Shown: one piece after another, positions 1 to 7,588 of the stretch
Layout: each line of letters starts with the position of its first letter
Position numbering within the stretch: the stretch's first letter is position 1
Origin: JAMOBE01 sp039908285
Lineage (GTDB): Bacteria; Pseudomonadota; Alphaproteobacteria; Rhodospirillales; Rhodospirillaceae
Direction of reading: 5' to 3'
NCBI GenBank assembly: GCA_039908285.1
Contig: JAMOBE010000033.1
Coordinates: 1 to 34,724 of the forward strand
Length of the DNA stretch: 34,724 bases
Made by a program: the position numbers and the translations under genes
The notes under the pieces: model-generated
What the model saw: the letters and a program-made list of their open reading frames with translations, nothing else
Database searches by the model: none
Told to the model about the DNA's origin: nothing

Positions 1-86
1 CACGACAGCCGGCCGTCGCCGTACCGACCCATAACCTCTTCAAACCGCATCTCGCGGACCTCCGATAGCACTCTGCCCCGACCCAT
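1..86 (-). CDS. N-terminus of a probable ISNCY-type transposase (partial)
   Basis: Reading leftwards from an ATG at 86, the frame is open to the window edge and gives 28 residues beginning MGRGRVLSEVREMRFEEVMG. A GGGAGGGGG Shine-Dalgarno-like stretch lies a few bases upstream (about 90-98). The pattern SEVREMRFEEV followed by a short charged linker resembles the start of alphaproteobacterial ISNCY/helix-turn-helix transposases, which carry a winged-helix region and then an rve-type DDE integrase domain. Only the first residues are inside the window, so the catalytic domain cannot be checked. The direct repeats just upstream (118-158) fit an insertion-sequence end. The family assignment comes from recalled pattern similarity and is moderate. 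The gene is transcribed away from the kinase operon. Confidence 0.55.
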   Translation of the reverse strand, partial: MGRGRVLSEVREMRFEEVMGRYGDGRLS

Positions 87-117
87 CGCCCCCTCCCTGG
101 AAGGATTCCGGGATCGC

Positions 118-158
118 TCAGATCACGTGCTACCTGGGTCGGTCATATCATGTGCTAC
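118..158. repeat. paired 16-bp direct repeats at an insertion-sequence end
   Basis: Two near-identical 16-mers, TCAGATCACGTGCTAC (118-133) and TCATATCATGTGCTAC (143-158), lie 25 bp apart in direct orientation, immediately upstream of the transposase start. A further ACACGTGC occurs at 161-168. Subterminal repeats that bind transposase are common at IS ends, so this probably marks the element's terminus, with the outer boundary around 158-170. The exact terminal inverted repeat and target duplication cannot be fixed without the other end. Confidence 0.5.
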
Positions 159-289
159 GGACACGTGCGGGATTAGGATCTTGAAGAAAGGGGCGATCTA
201 CTGATAGCATCCCACCCGGCGGCATTGGGCGCTGCTGGTGTCGATACTTGTCCGCGGACCGAACGGCGCCGCGGGTCGGGGAGGGGTGC

Positions 290-3200
290 GTGGGGATAAG
301 ACAGAAATCCATCGTTTCGCACCTGGTGGCGTCCTTCATCCCTCTTTTGCTGCTGGCTGGAATTTCCTTCGTCACCGTTTCGAATGTCCTGCGGTCGATC
401 ACCACCGACGCCCTCATCGCCACCTCGCAGGAGGCGATGTCCGAGATCCAGACCCATCTGGCCGAGACGGTGCTCGACGTTACCGCCTGGGCGCATCTCG
501 CGTCGATGCAGGACGTGCTGATGGACGACCACTGGGGCGCCATCGGCCGCGAAGCCGTCCAGCTCAAGGAACGTTACGAGCAGATCGCGACCATCACCGT
601 CACCAACGAGGATGGCGTGGTCGTCGCATCCTCCGATGAGCGCCTGAACGGCATCAACATCAGCGATGAACCGGCCTTTCAGACGACCAAATCCGGCCGC
701 CTGTTCCAGAAGTGGATGGCGCAGAGCCGATTCAGCGCCCGTCCAGGAGTCGTGGTGGCCGTCGCCATCCGGGCGAGCTATGCGTCGTCCGTCAAGATCG
801 GCACCCTGGTGGCGGTGATCGACTGGGGAGCGATCGGCGAGCGGCTTCGCGCGCTCTCGATCATCGGCCAGCCGCAGGACCACGGCCGCCGGCTGGTCCT
901 CGCCGACACCGCGAGCGGCGAGATACTGTACGACGGCGACCAGACTCATCCCATTCCCAGGCTGCCGGCCGCGGGATCGCTGCTCGGTCAGGTGGCCGAG
1001 GTGCATGCGGAAGGCTCGTCGTTCCTGGCCGGCATGGCCATGTCGCATCCGACCGGGTTGATGAACGACCCGGGCTGGTCCCTCTACGCCCTGGTGGAGG
1101 TGAGCCTGGCCTATGCGATGGTCAACGACTTTCGCGACACCACGCTGGCCCTGTTCGCCACTCAGGCCCTGTTGGTGCTGGTGCTGGGCTATTTCGCCGC
1201 CGGGCACCTGACCAGGCCCATCGAGGCGGTGACGCGGGCGCTGGAGCGGGTCGCCGCCGGCAATCTGGAGCCTATGGCCGTCGATCAGCATCGCACCGAT
1301 GAAATCGGCTCCATGGTCAAGGCTCTCGAGGTGTTCCGCGAGAACCTGACGCGGATGCACTGGCTGACCCTGGAAAAGGCGCGCATCGCCGCCCGCGGCC
1401 GGATGATCATGGCCGAAGCGTTCGAGGCCCTGGCCCAGCCGGTGTCGGTGTGGGACGCGGCGGACACCTTCGTCTTCGGTAACCCGGCCTTCGATCGCCT
1501 GGTGGCCAGCCTCAACCGGCCGAAGCCCTCCGTCGGCGACGCCTTTGCCGACCTGCGGGAGAGGCTGATCGAGAGCGTGCCGGCGACCCGGGGAGATGGC
1601 ACCAGACTGGCCGCGGCGTGGGACGAGATGGAGACGAGCGGGGGCGGCCTCCTGACCCTGTCGCTGGCCGATGGGCGCACCTTCCGTCTGGTGGAGCGGC
1701 GCACCACCGACGGCAGCCGGGTCACCTCGCTGGTGGACATCACCGAGTTCCGCCACCGCGAGGACGCGCTGGCCCTGCTGACCCAGGAAGACCGGCTGGA
1801 CCCGAACTTCGCGGCGGTGGCCGCCGAGGCCCTTGGGAAGGCGCTGGGCTTCCCCTGGGCCGGGGTGACCCGATGGGACCTGAAGGCGGGGACCGCCCGC
1901 ATCATCGCCCTTCAGGACCGGTCGGCCGCCGAGATCGGCCACGAAATCCCCCTGTCGGGTACTCCGTGCGCGGTGGCCCGCGAGACCCTCGACCTCTGCG
2001 CCCTGGGTCAGGCGACGGCCCAGCGCTTCCCCGAGGACGCCTGGCTCGGCCGGCTCGGCATCGAGGCCTATGTCGGCGCGCCCTATTTCGACCACTCCGG
2101 CCGTCCCATCGGCCATGTCTTCGCCATGAGCGACGCCCCCGCCGAGTTCTCGGAGGAGTCGCTCCAGCTCGTGCGCATGGTGGCGCGCTGGGTCGAGGCC
2201 AACCACGAGCGCGCCGAGGCCGAGGAGCAGCTTCGCCGCATGAACGAGGGTCTGGAACAGCTCGTCGCCGAGCGGACCCGGGAACTGCGGCACGCCAACG
2301 CCGGACTGGAAGAGGCGCGCCAGCGCATGACGGATGCGATCGAATCCATTTCCGAGAGCTTCGTCCTGTGGGACGCCGAGGACCGGCTGGTGCTGTGCAA
2401 CTCCCACTACCGGGAGAACTACAGCGTGATCCGCGACATGCTGGTCCCCGGGGTGCCGTTCGCCGACGTGGTGCGGGCGGCCGCCGAGTACCAGCACCCG
2501 ATTCCCGAGGAGGACCGCGCGGAGTGGATGGCGAAGCGGATCGCCCTGCACCGCCAGGCGGACAGTCCCCATGAGCAGACCATGGTCGACGGCCGCACCT
2601 TCCTGGTCAGCGAGCGCCGAACCTCCGACGGCGGCACCGTCAGCGTCAGCACCGACATCACCCGGCTGAAACTGATGCAGTCGCAGCTCGTCCAGACGTC
2701 CAAGCTGGCGACACTCGGGGAAATGGCGACAGGCATCGCCCACGAGATCAACCAGCCGCTCACGGTGATGCGCATGGCGGCGGAAAAGGCCCTCAAGTTC
2801 ATCGAACGGGACAGCCCCGACCGCCTGGACCGGGTGGCCGATAAGCTCACCCGGGTCATGTCGCAGATCGACCGCGCCCGCTCCATCACCGATCACATGC
2901 GGACCTTTGGCCGCAAGGGGTCCGACCGCCCGGAACGGATGACGCTGAAGTCCGTCGCCGACAGCGCCCTGGCCCTGATCGGCGAGCAGCTCACCAACCA
3001 CGGCATTGACGTCAGCCTGATGGCCGACAGGCCGGCTCTCGTTCTCGGCAACCAGATCCAGCTCGAGCAGGTGGTGGTCAACCTGCTGGCCAATGCCCGC
3101 GACGCCATCGAGGGCCGCTCCGCCCGCGAGGGTCGGGAGGCGCCGCGCACCATCGCCGTGCGCGTCGGGACCGAGGGCGAACACGCGATCATCGACATCG

Positions 3201-3418
3201 AGGACAGCGGCGGCGGCATCGACGCCAGGGTGATCGATCGCATCTTCGATCCCTTCTTCACGACCAAGGAGGCGGGCAAGGGCACCGGCCTTGGACTGTC
3301 CATCAGCTATGGCATCGTCACCAGCATGGGTGGCACGTTGCGCGCCGAGAATAGGGGGCAGGGGGCACGGTTCACCGTGTCTCTGCCACTGATCACCACC
3401 AGCCACGAGGAGGCGTGA
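290..3418 (+). CDS. membrane sensor histidine kinase (sensor-HAMP-PAS-GAF-PAS-HisKA-HATPase)
   Basis: Transmembrane hybrid-free sensor kinase of 1042 residues that should phosphorylate the response regulator encoded directly after it. I chose GTG 290 over the upstream TTG 248 because GGGGAGGGG sits just before it and the first membrane helix (residues ~8-30) then lies at the N-terminus. A periplasmic dCache-like region (~31-282) precedes TM2 (~283-305) and a HAMP domain (TRPIEAVTRALERVAAGNLE). A PAS-like segment (~374-480), a GAF domain (~502-640), a coiled coil (~640-682) and a second PAS (~683-793) follow. The H-box GIAHEINQPLT places the phosphoacceptor at His818. The N-box (NLLANARDAI, Asn935), the G1 box (DSGGGID) and the F/G2 boxes (FDPFFTTK, GKGTGLGLS) are intact. 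The H-box type is that of the DctB/NtrB-like HisKA group. The stop TGA overlaps the next ATG. The ligand is unknown. Confidence 0.93.
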   Translation: MGIRQKSIVSHLVASFIPLLLLAGISFVTVSNVLRSITTDALIATSQEAMSEIQTHLAETVLDVTAWAHLASMQDVLMDDHWGAIGREAVQLKERYEQIATITVTNEDGVVVASSDERLNGINISDEPAFQTTKSGRLFQKWMAQSRFSARPGVVVAVAIRASYASSVKIGTLVAVIDWGAIGERLRALSIIGQPQDHGRRLVLADTASGEILYDGDQTHPIPRLPAAGSLLGQVAEVHAEGSSFLAGMAMSHPTGLMNDPGWSLYALVEVSLAYAMVNDFRDTTLALFATQALLVLVLGYFAAGHLTRPIEAVTRALERVAAGNLEPMAVDQHRTDEIGSMVKALEVFRENLTRMHWLTLEKARIAARGRMIMAEAFEALAQPVSVWDAADTFVFGNPAFDRLVASLNRPKPSVGDAFADLRERLIESVPATRGDGTRLAAAWDEMETSGGGLLTLSLADGRTFRLVERRTTDGSRVTSLVDITEFRHREDALALLTQEDRLDPNFAAVAAEALGKALGFPWAGVTRWDLKAGTARIIALQDRSAAEIGHEIPLSGTPCAVARETLDLCALGQATAQRFPEDAWLGRLGIEAYVGAPYFDHSGRPIGHVFAMSDAPAEFSEESLQLVRMVARWVEANHERAEAEEQLRRMNEGLEQLVAERTRELRHANAGLEEARQRMTDAIESISESFVLWDAEDRLVLCNSHYRENYSVIRDMLVPGVPFADVVRAAAEYQHPIPEEDRAEWMAKRIALHRQADSPHEQTMVDGRTFLVSERRTSDGGTVSVSTDITRLKLMQSQLVQTSKLATLGEMATGIAHEINQPLTVMRMAAEKALKFIERDSPDRLDRVADKLTRVMSQIDRARSITDHMRTFGRKGSDRPERMTLKSVADSALALIGEQLTNHGIDVSLMADRPALVLGNQIQLEQVVVNLLANARDAIEGRSAREGREAPRTIAVRVGTEGEHAIIDIEDSGGGIDARVIDRIFDPFFTTKEAGKGTGLGLSISYGIVTSMGGTLRAENRGQGARFTVSLPLITTSHEEA

Positions 3419-4038
3419 TGACCGCCGACAACGACGAAATCCCGATCGACGTCCAGCAGGCGGCGGCCGACGCCGAGGATGCCGAATGGGAACTGGGCAA
3501 CGAGCTTCTCCTCCTCGCCCAGGGGGCTGCCGATCCGGTGACGGTGCTGGTGGTGGACGACGAACCGGAGATCGTCGAGGAGATCGTCGAGGATCTCGAG
3601 CTTGACGGCACGCCCACCCGGCAGGCGACCCGGGCCATGGAGGCCCTGGAGATCATGGCCGAGGACGAGAGCATCCGGATCGTCGTCAGCGACATCCGCA
3701 TGCCGCACATGGACGGGTTGCAGTTCCTGGAGGAGATCCAGCGCCGCTGGCCGGACCGGCTGATCCAGGTGATCATCCTCACCGGCCACGCCGGATACGA
3801 CGAGGCCGTCCACGCCCTGCGGCTCGGCGCCTTCGAATTCCTGGCCAAGCCCATTTCCCTCGGCCATCTCGCCCATGTCATCGGCCGGGCTCAGGAGGTG
3901 CTGCGGCTGAAGGAGCACGAGCGCAACCTGAAGGAGTTCCTGGTTCGCGAGATCGCCCGGCTCAATCACCAGATCGATCGCCTGCATCAGGAGAACGACG
4001 CCCTGCGCCATGCCGCGACCCCGGAGAGCGGCACGTGA
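3418..4038 (+). CDS. response regulator, REC domain plus C-terminal coiled coil
   Basis: Single receiver domain protein of 206 residues and the likely phosphorylation partner of the kinase upstream. Its ATG shares one base with the kinase stop (TGATG), and GAGGAGG at 3406-3412 serves as ribosome site, so I prefer ATG 3418 to GTG 3415. REC spans about residues 42-155: acidic pair Asp47/Asp48, phosphoacceptor Asp92 in VVSDIRMP, Thr122 and Lys144 (LAKPIS) are all present. About 40 acidic residues precede REC, and a heptad-rich helix (~158-200) follows. There is no DNA-binding or enzymatic output domain. The helix is therefore probably a dimerisation or partner-binding element that passes the signal to another protein, plausibly the EAL-like product of the next gene. 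That partner choice is inference from gene order. Confidence 0.9.
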   Translation: MTADNDEIPIDVQQAAADAEDAEWELGNELLLLAQGAADPVTVLVVDDEPEIVEEIVEDLELDGTPTRQATRAMEALEIMAEDESIRIVVSDIRMPHMDGLQFLEEIQRRWPDRLIQVIILTGHAGYDEAVHALRLGAFEFLAKPISLGHLAHVIGRAQEVLRLKEHERNLKEFLVREIARLNHQIDRLHQENDALRHAATPESGT

Positions 4039-5249
4039 TGCCTCCGCCCGGAGCCAAATCCACGGATGGGGATATTCTCACCGCACTGCTCGGTGAAATC
4101 GGGCGCAAGGCGACCGGCTGGCGCGCGCTGGTGGTGTCGCTGTCCCGCCTGCCGGTGGGCGAGAAGCGGACGGTGCTGAGCCGCCGCCTGGCCAAGGAGA
4201 TGAAGGACTCGGCGTTCAGTCCACAGGGGTCTCTCGTTCTCCCCAACAGCGACGTCCTCGCCCTGGTGCGGGACCCCGAGGGGAGGGCGATGATCCCGCT
4301 GCTCTCCATCGCCAGCACCGTCCTGACCGAAGCGGATGTCCACGCCCCGCCACTGATCCATCAGTTCGACCTGGCGACCCAGACCTCCCAGTTCCTCGCC
4401 CAGTTGAGTGGTGTGAACGAAAAGGCGACAAAACCGACAGCGGTGGACCACGTGCCGCTGCCGTGGAAAGAAACGGAACTCGGGGTGATGCCGAAGGACA
4501 TCGCCAAGGTCGAAAAGATGTTCTATCGCGCGAACGTCGAGAACTTTGTCAGGAATCAATTCGCCTATCGCCTGATATCGGACTGGGAACTCGATGAGGA
4601 CCACGACGAGGTGTTTATTTCAATCGATTATTTGAAGCAGTACGCAAATGAACAGATAAGTGCCGACAGGTGGCTGTTCCAATATTTTACCAGGACACTT
4701 GACAACCGCCTGCTGAAGGTCATGGGTGGCCACAACGAGGGCCAGAAGAAAGAAGTGGCCTATAGCCTCAATCTCAATATTTCAAGCCTTCTGTCGGAGG
4801 ACTTCCTCGAGTATGATGCTTTGCTGTCGCCCCGGGTGAGGAAGGGGCAGATCATCGAGGTCCAGGGCTTCGACCTGGTGGAAAACGCCTCCATGATGCG
4901 CTTTCTGAGCGGGTTCCTGCACAGTCGCGGCTATCGTCTGTGCGCCGATGGCATCACCCGCGAGATGTTCATGGTGCTCGACTGGGACAGGATGAACGTG
5001 GACATGGTGAAGCTGCGCTGGGCGCCCGACTTCACCTCGGCGGAGAACGCCGCCTTTCGGGGGAAGGTCACGGGGCTGGTGGCGGCCGGCAGTCCGCAGC
5101 TCGTGCTGTGCTGGTGCGGTGACGATGCCGCGGTGGACTGGGGCATCGCCATCGGCATCAAGGTTTTCCAGGGGTGGTATCTGGACGGGCTGCGGAAGGT
5201 GACGCCCGACCAGCCGCCGCCGCGCTACCGGCTGCGGCCGCGGCGGTAG
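4038..5249 (+). CDS. degenerate EAL-like (c-di-GMP phosphodiesterase fold) signalling protein
   Basis: 403-residue cytosolic protein whose ATG overlaps the response-regulator stop (TGATG), so it is translated with the two-component pair. The C-terminal ~150 residues follow the EAL layout: IIEVQGF in the place of the EAL strand, SGFLHSRGYRLCADGI where active enzymes have the DDFG loop, VDMVKLRW where they have the iKiD strand, and KVFQGWYLDG matching the terminal FQGyyf motif. The catalytic DDFG aspartates are missing, so hydrolysis of c-di-GMP is unlikely. Binding of a nucleotide or protein partner remains possible. Residues ~30-110 (WRALVVSLSRLP...LPNSDVLALV) could be a decayed GGDEF-like module, but this is weak. 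The paralogue on the opposite strand (5158-6585) shares the same C-terminal landmarks. The 3' ends overlap by 92 bp. The central part (4500-4800) is AT-richer than its surroundings. Confidence 0.65.
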   Translation: MPPPGAKSTDGDILTALLGEIGRKATGWRALVVSLSRLPVGEKRTVLSRRLAKEMKDSAFSPQGSLVLPNSDVLALVRDPEGRAMIPLLSIASTVLTEADVHAPPLIHQFDLATQTSQFLAQLSGVNEKATKPTAVDHVPLPWKETELGVMPKDIAKVEKMFYRANVENFVRNQFAYRLISDWELDEDHDEVFISIDYLKQYANEQISADRWLFQYFTRTLDNRLLKVMGGHNEGQKKEVAYSLNLNISSLLSEDFLEYDALLSPRVRKGQIIEVQGFDLVENASMMRFLSGFLHSRGYRLCADGITREMFMVLDWDRMNVDMVKLRWAPDFTSAENAAFRGKVTGLVAAGSPQLVLCWCGDDAAVDWGIAIGIKVFQGWYLDGLRKVTPDQPPPRYRLRPRR

Positions 5250-6585
5250 TTGGGCGGACGATCCACATGGTCCGTGGGCAGCGGGAGAGACGGGCCTGAT
5301 TGACCGCCCAGTGCATGGTGCGGCACTTGTCGACGGTGCAGTCGAGGGAGGCCGCCGTGGTGCAGGCGCCGGCGAGTGCCGTGGCGGCCATGGCGTCCAC
5401 CGCCACTCCCTGAAAGAATTCGACCCCCTCGTCGTCACCCCAGCCGAAGGCTGCCTTGCGGTCGCACCGGCACAGGATCAGTCGTATCTTACGCTCGCGG
5501 ATGGTGTTGAGGCGGCGGCGAGCCTGCTCGGTCATCGGCATGTCGTTCTGCCAGGTCAGCTTGACCATGTCGGCCGGAAGACGCTCGATTTCGACGCTGT
5601 CCAGGGACGAGGTGGACACGCCGTCCAGCGCCACGAAATACCCCCGTTTGCGCAGTGTCGGCACCATCGAGCGGTAGTCGCCGATGTGGGCCAGGGCGTC
5701 CGTCATATTGATCTCCAGGGTGACGGTACGGCGCCGCTCGGTCATCATGGCGTCGAATCTGTGGAATGCCGGAGTGCGCAGGGAACTCAGCAGAATGTTG
5801 ATATGGACGGCCACGGCGTCCGATAGCAGTCGGCCGTCGTCGAACTGGGCGATCAGAAGCTGATCCAGTTGCTGCGTCAGGTGGTGGCGCAGCAGATAGT
5901 GCTCGACGATGTCGATGCTGGTGGAGAACCGCTTCTGCAGGTCGGCGATCGAGGTGTACAACTCCTGGCCAAGAAACGCCGTGATGGCGCCGTTCTTCAC
6001 CTTGCAGATGGGTTGGGCGCGCATCAGCTCGGCGAACCGCAGCCTGGGCAGTTGCGATTCGATGAACTCAAGCTGGACCACCGGCGAGAAGTGTCCCGGA
6101 TCGCTGATTTCCTTGGCCTGGCCACGGGATGCCGCGGCCTTGCGTCGTTCGGCGTCCTCCTCGGCGGCCTTGGCCTTCTCGGCGGCGGTGAGGACCCCGT
6201 CCATCAGGGCGATGGCGGCCTCGACCCGCCGTGGGTGTTTCTTGATTTCGATGTTGGTGACGAACGGGTCGTCATTGCTGACGTGGTCCCACTCCGTGCT
6301 CAGCGCCAGTACGGTCTGGATCAGTTCCTTCAGCAGCGGCGCGGTTCGCGTCTCGGTGATGCAGGTCAGGAACCAGTCGCCGATGCGATGGGTCTCTCCG
6401 TCCCGCTCGCGGAATCCATGCTCCACCAGATGCATGGCCATGGTGGTCCGCATGAGAGAGGACGCGAACGGAGTCTGGCGGAAGTCAAGGACGACCAGGT
6501 TATAGCCATCCCGGGCATTCCGCAGCCGATCCACACGATCAACGAGTATCCGATAGCCGTAGCGTTCGGGCGTCTTGGGCGGCAT
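5158..6585 (-). CDS. second degenerate EAL-like protein, convergent paralogue
   Basis: About 475 residues. I place the start at ATG 6585 because AAGGGAAG lies just upstream; ATG 6609 in the same frame is possible and adds 8 residues. The C-terminal half matches the facing gene: VTLEINMTDALAHI in the EAL position, GYFVALDGVSTSSLDS in the DDFG position with only the first Asp kept, ADMVKLTW, then RLILCRC and GVEFFQGVAVD. It is probably catalytically dead. Residues ~15-75 (YNLVVLDFRQTP ... HRIGDWFLTCI) resemble a decayed GGDEF module, only as inference. An Ala/Lys/Glu-rich charged linker (~130-160) follows. After the EAL fold a Cys-containing tail ends in a low-complexity Ala/Pro/Arg stretch that is antisense to the neighbour's last codons. 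The real biological C-terminus could therefore be shorter in relatives. Confidence 0.6.
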   Translation of the reverse strand: MPPKTPERYGYRILVDRVDRLRNARDGYNLVVLDFRQTPFASSLMRTTMAMHLVEHGFRERDGETHRIGDWFLTCITETRTAPLLKELIQTVLALSTEWDHVSNDDPFVTNIEIKKHPRRVEAAIALMDGVLTAAEKAKAAEEDAERRKAAASRGQAKEISDPGHFSPVVQLEFIESQLPRLRFAELMRAQPICKVKNGAITAFLGQELYTSIADLQKRFSTSIDIVEHYLLRHHLTQQLDQLLIAQFDDGRLLSDAVAVHINILLSSLRTPAFHRFDAMMTERRRTVTLEINMTDALAHIGDYRSMVPTLRKRGYFVALDGVSTSSLDSVEIERLPADMVKLTWQNDMPMTEQARRRLNTIRERKIRLILCRCDRKAAFGWGDDEGVEFFQGVAVDAMAATALAGACTTAASLDCTVDKCRTMHWAVNQARLSRCPRTMWIVRPTTAAAAAGSAAAAGRASPSAARPDTTPGKP

Positions 6586-6908
6586 CTTTCTTCCCTTTTC
6601 CACTGGCATTCTGCCAGGCCGTCAGTATTGGTCATACGTGGGGATTACGGAAGCCGTTTTCAGGAGGGACTCCGTTGCCGTCTATATATGGGGCGGGGAT
6701 CGGTCCTCGACCCACGATGAATGCCACGGCCCCCTGGACGGCGGATCCCTTGATCCTGCCGCGTGGATGGCCAGATGCGGCGACTCGCCGCCGCTGGTGA
6801 TGGGGCGGACGTTCGTCACGTTGACGTGGCCAAGGGTACTCCCAATGCGTTACGATGGCCCAGGGTGGATGCCCTTTTGCCGCACGTTGTTCACCGTGGG
6901 AACGAGCC
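6586..6908. other. divergent intergenic region
   Basis: About 320 bases separate the minus-strand EAL-like gene from the plus-strand gene at 6909. I see no convincing ORF or RNA gene. A TTGACG at 6821-6826 resembles a -35 box for the rightward gene, but no -10 hexamer sits at proper spacing (TACGAT at 6851 is 24 bases on). An AT-rich TATATA at about 6684 could serve the leftward gene. Both are only candidates. Confidence 0.3.
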
Positions 6909-7343
6909 ATGACGAGCCTGAGCCAGAGGATTCAAGATCTTAAGAAAATGTTGGTCACGGAGGAGGAGTTTGACCTCGTGTTCAAACACTTTCTGAATAT
7001 TACCGAGACGGATCCTGATTTTTTCAACCGTGGTAATAGGTATAAGGACAAGATGTTGAAGATCGCCATCGGTTTTGTTGGCGAGGAAATATTCAAGGAA
7101 AAGTGCAGCATTACAAATGTCAAGCTTCTGATTATCAACAAGGAGAAGTTCGTGCATGGAAGCTGTCTCATAAACGGCCACCTGGCGGTGGTCATGTTTT
7201 GTCCGGATCTTGAAATGGGAATGGTGGCGATCACGATGGCCCCCGCCAGCAGCATGACGCACTTCGCCCGCATTACCACGACGGTCGTAAAAGACGCCGA
7301 TATCGCCAATTTCCATCGTCCATCGAAAAAGACCGTGCAGTAA
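6909..7343 (+). CDS. hypothetical protein, 144 residues
   Basis: I do not recognise this gene. ATG 6909 gives a 144-residue soluble protein. The frame is open upstream to 6855, but those codons look non-coding and include a Cys/Pro-rich run. Residues 1-40 are helical and charged (QRIQDLKKMLVTEEEFDLVFKHFLN). The rest alternates likely beta strands (LLIINKEKFVHGSCLINGHLAVVMFCPDLEMGMVAITM), which suggests a small alpha+beta fold. There is no signal peptide or membrane helix. Codon use is AT-richer than its neighbours. It stands alone between a divergent EAL-like gene and a convergent repeat-invaded FGE-fold gene. The sequence ATACCGGCGAGCG begins at its stop codon (7343-7355) and recurs at 9739-9751. 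Confidence 0.6.
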   Translation: MTSLSQRIQDLKKMLVTEEEFDLVFKHFLNITETDPDFFNRGNRYKDKMLKIAIGFVGEEIFKEKCSITNVKLLIINKEKFVHGSCLINGHLAVVMFCPDLEMGMVAITMAPASSMTHFARITTTVVKDADIANFHRPSKKTVQ

Positions 7344-7398
7344 TACCGGCGAGCGGGAAGCTGGAGTCATGTCATTTTACTCCCCCTCCCCCCTGAAG

Positions 7399-7588
7399 CT
7401 ACCGTATGCACACAAGTCGGACAAACTGGGCTGTAGGGGTTTCGCTGTAGAAACTATCCGTTTCCCGCAGAAAAAAGCCCTCCCCCTTGATGGCTACCGT
7501 ATGCACACAAGTTTGAGCAGACTGGGCTGTAGAATGTTCGCTGTAGGAACTATCAGTTTCCCGCAAAAAAAGCCCTCCCCCTTGATGG
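7399..7588. repeat. two tandem 95-bp repeat units
   Basis: The unit beginning CTACCGTATGCACACAAGT occurs at 7399-7493 and again, without a gap, at 7494-7588. The copies stay collinear through CTGGGCTGTAG, TTCGCTGTAG, TTTCCCGCA and the terminal GCCCTCCCCCTTGATGG, with scattered substitutions between, so the duplication is not brand new. A shortened inverted copy lies at 7781-7806. The unit's GCCCTCCCCC end is shared with the palindromic elements further right. Part of copy 2 is read as the extreme C-terminus of the FGE-fold ORF on the minus strand. Confidence 0.8.

Noticed and set aside
173..3406. 1077-codon open frame on the minus strand opposite the histidine kinase
   Set aside because: Antisense shadow of a GC-rich gene. 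The kinase frame has complete domains and ribosome site, while the minus frame gives a His/Gly/Arg/Ala-rich product with no domain.
6821..6856. Sigma-70 promoter for the gene at 6909
   Set aside because: TTGACG is good, but the nearest -10-like TACGAT is 24 bases away, beyond usual spacing.
6909..7343. Avd-type accessory protein of a diversity-generating retroelement
   Set aside because: Avd is an all-helical bundle; this protein has a long beta-rich half, so the similarity is only in size and position.
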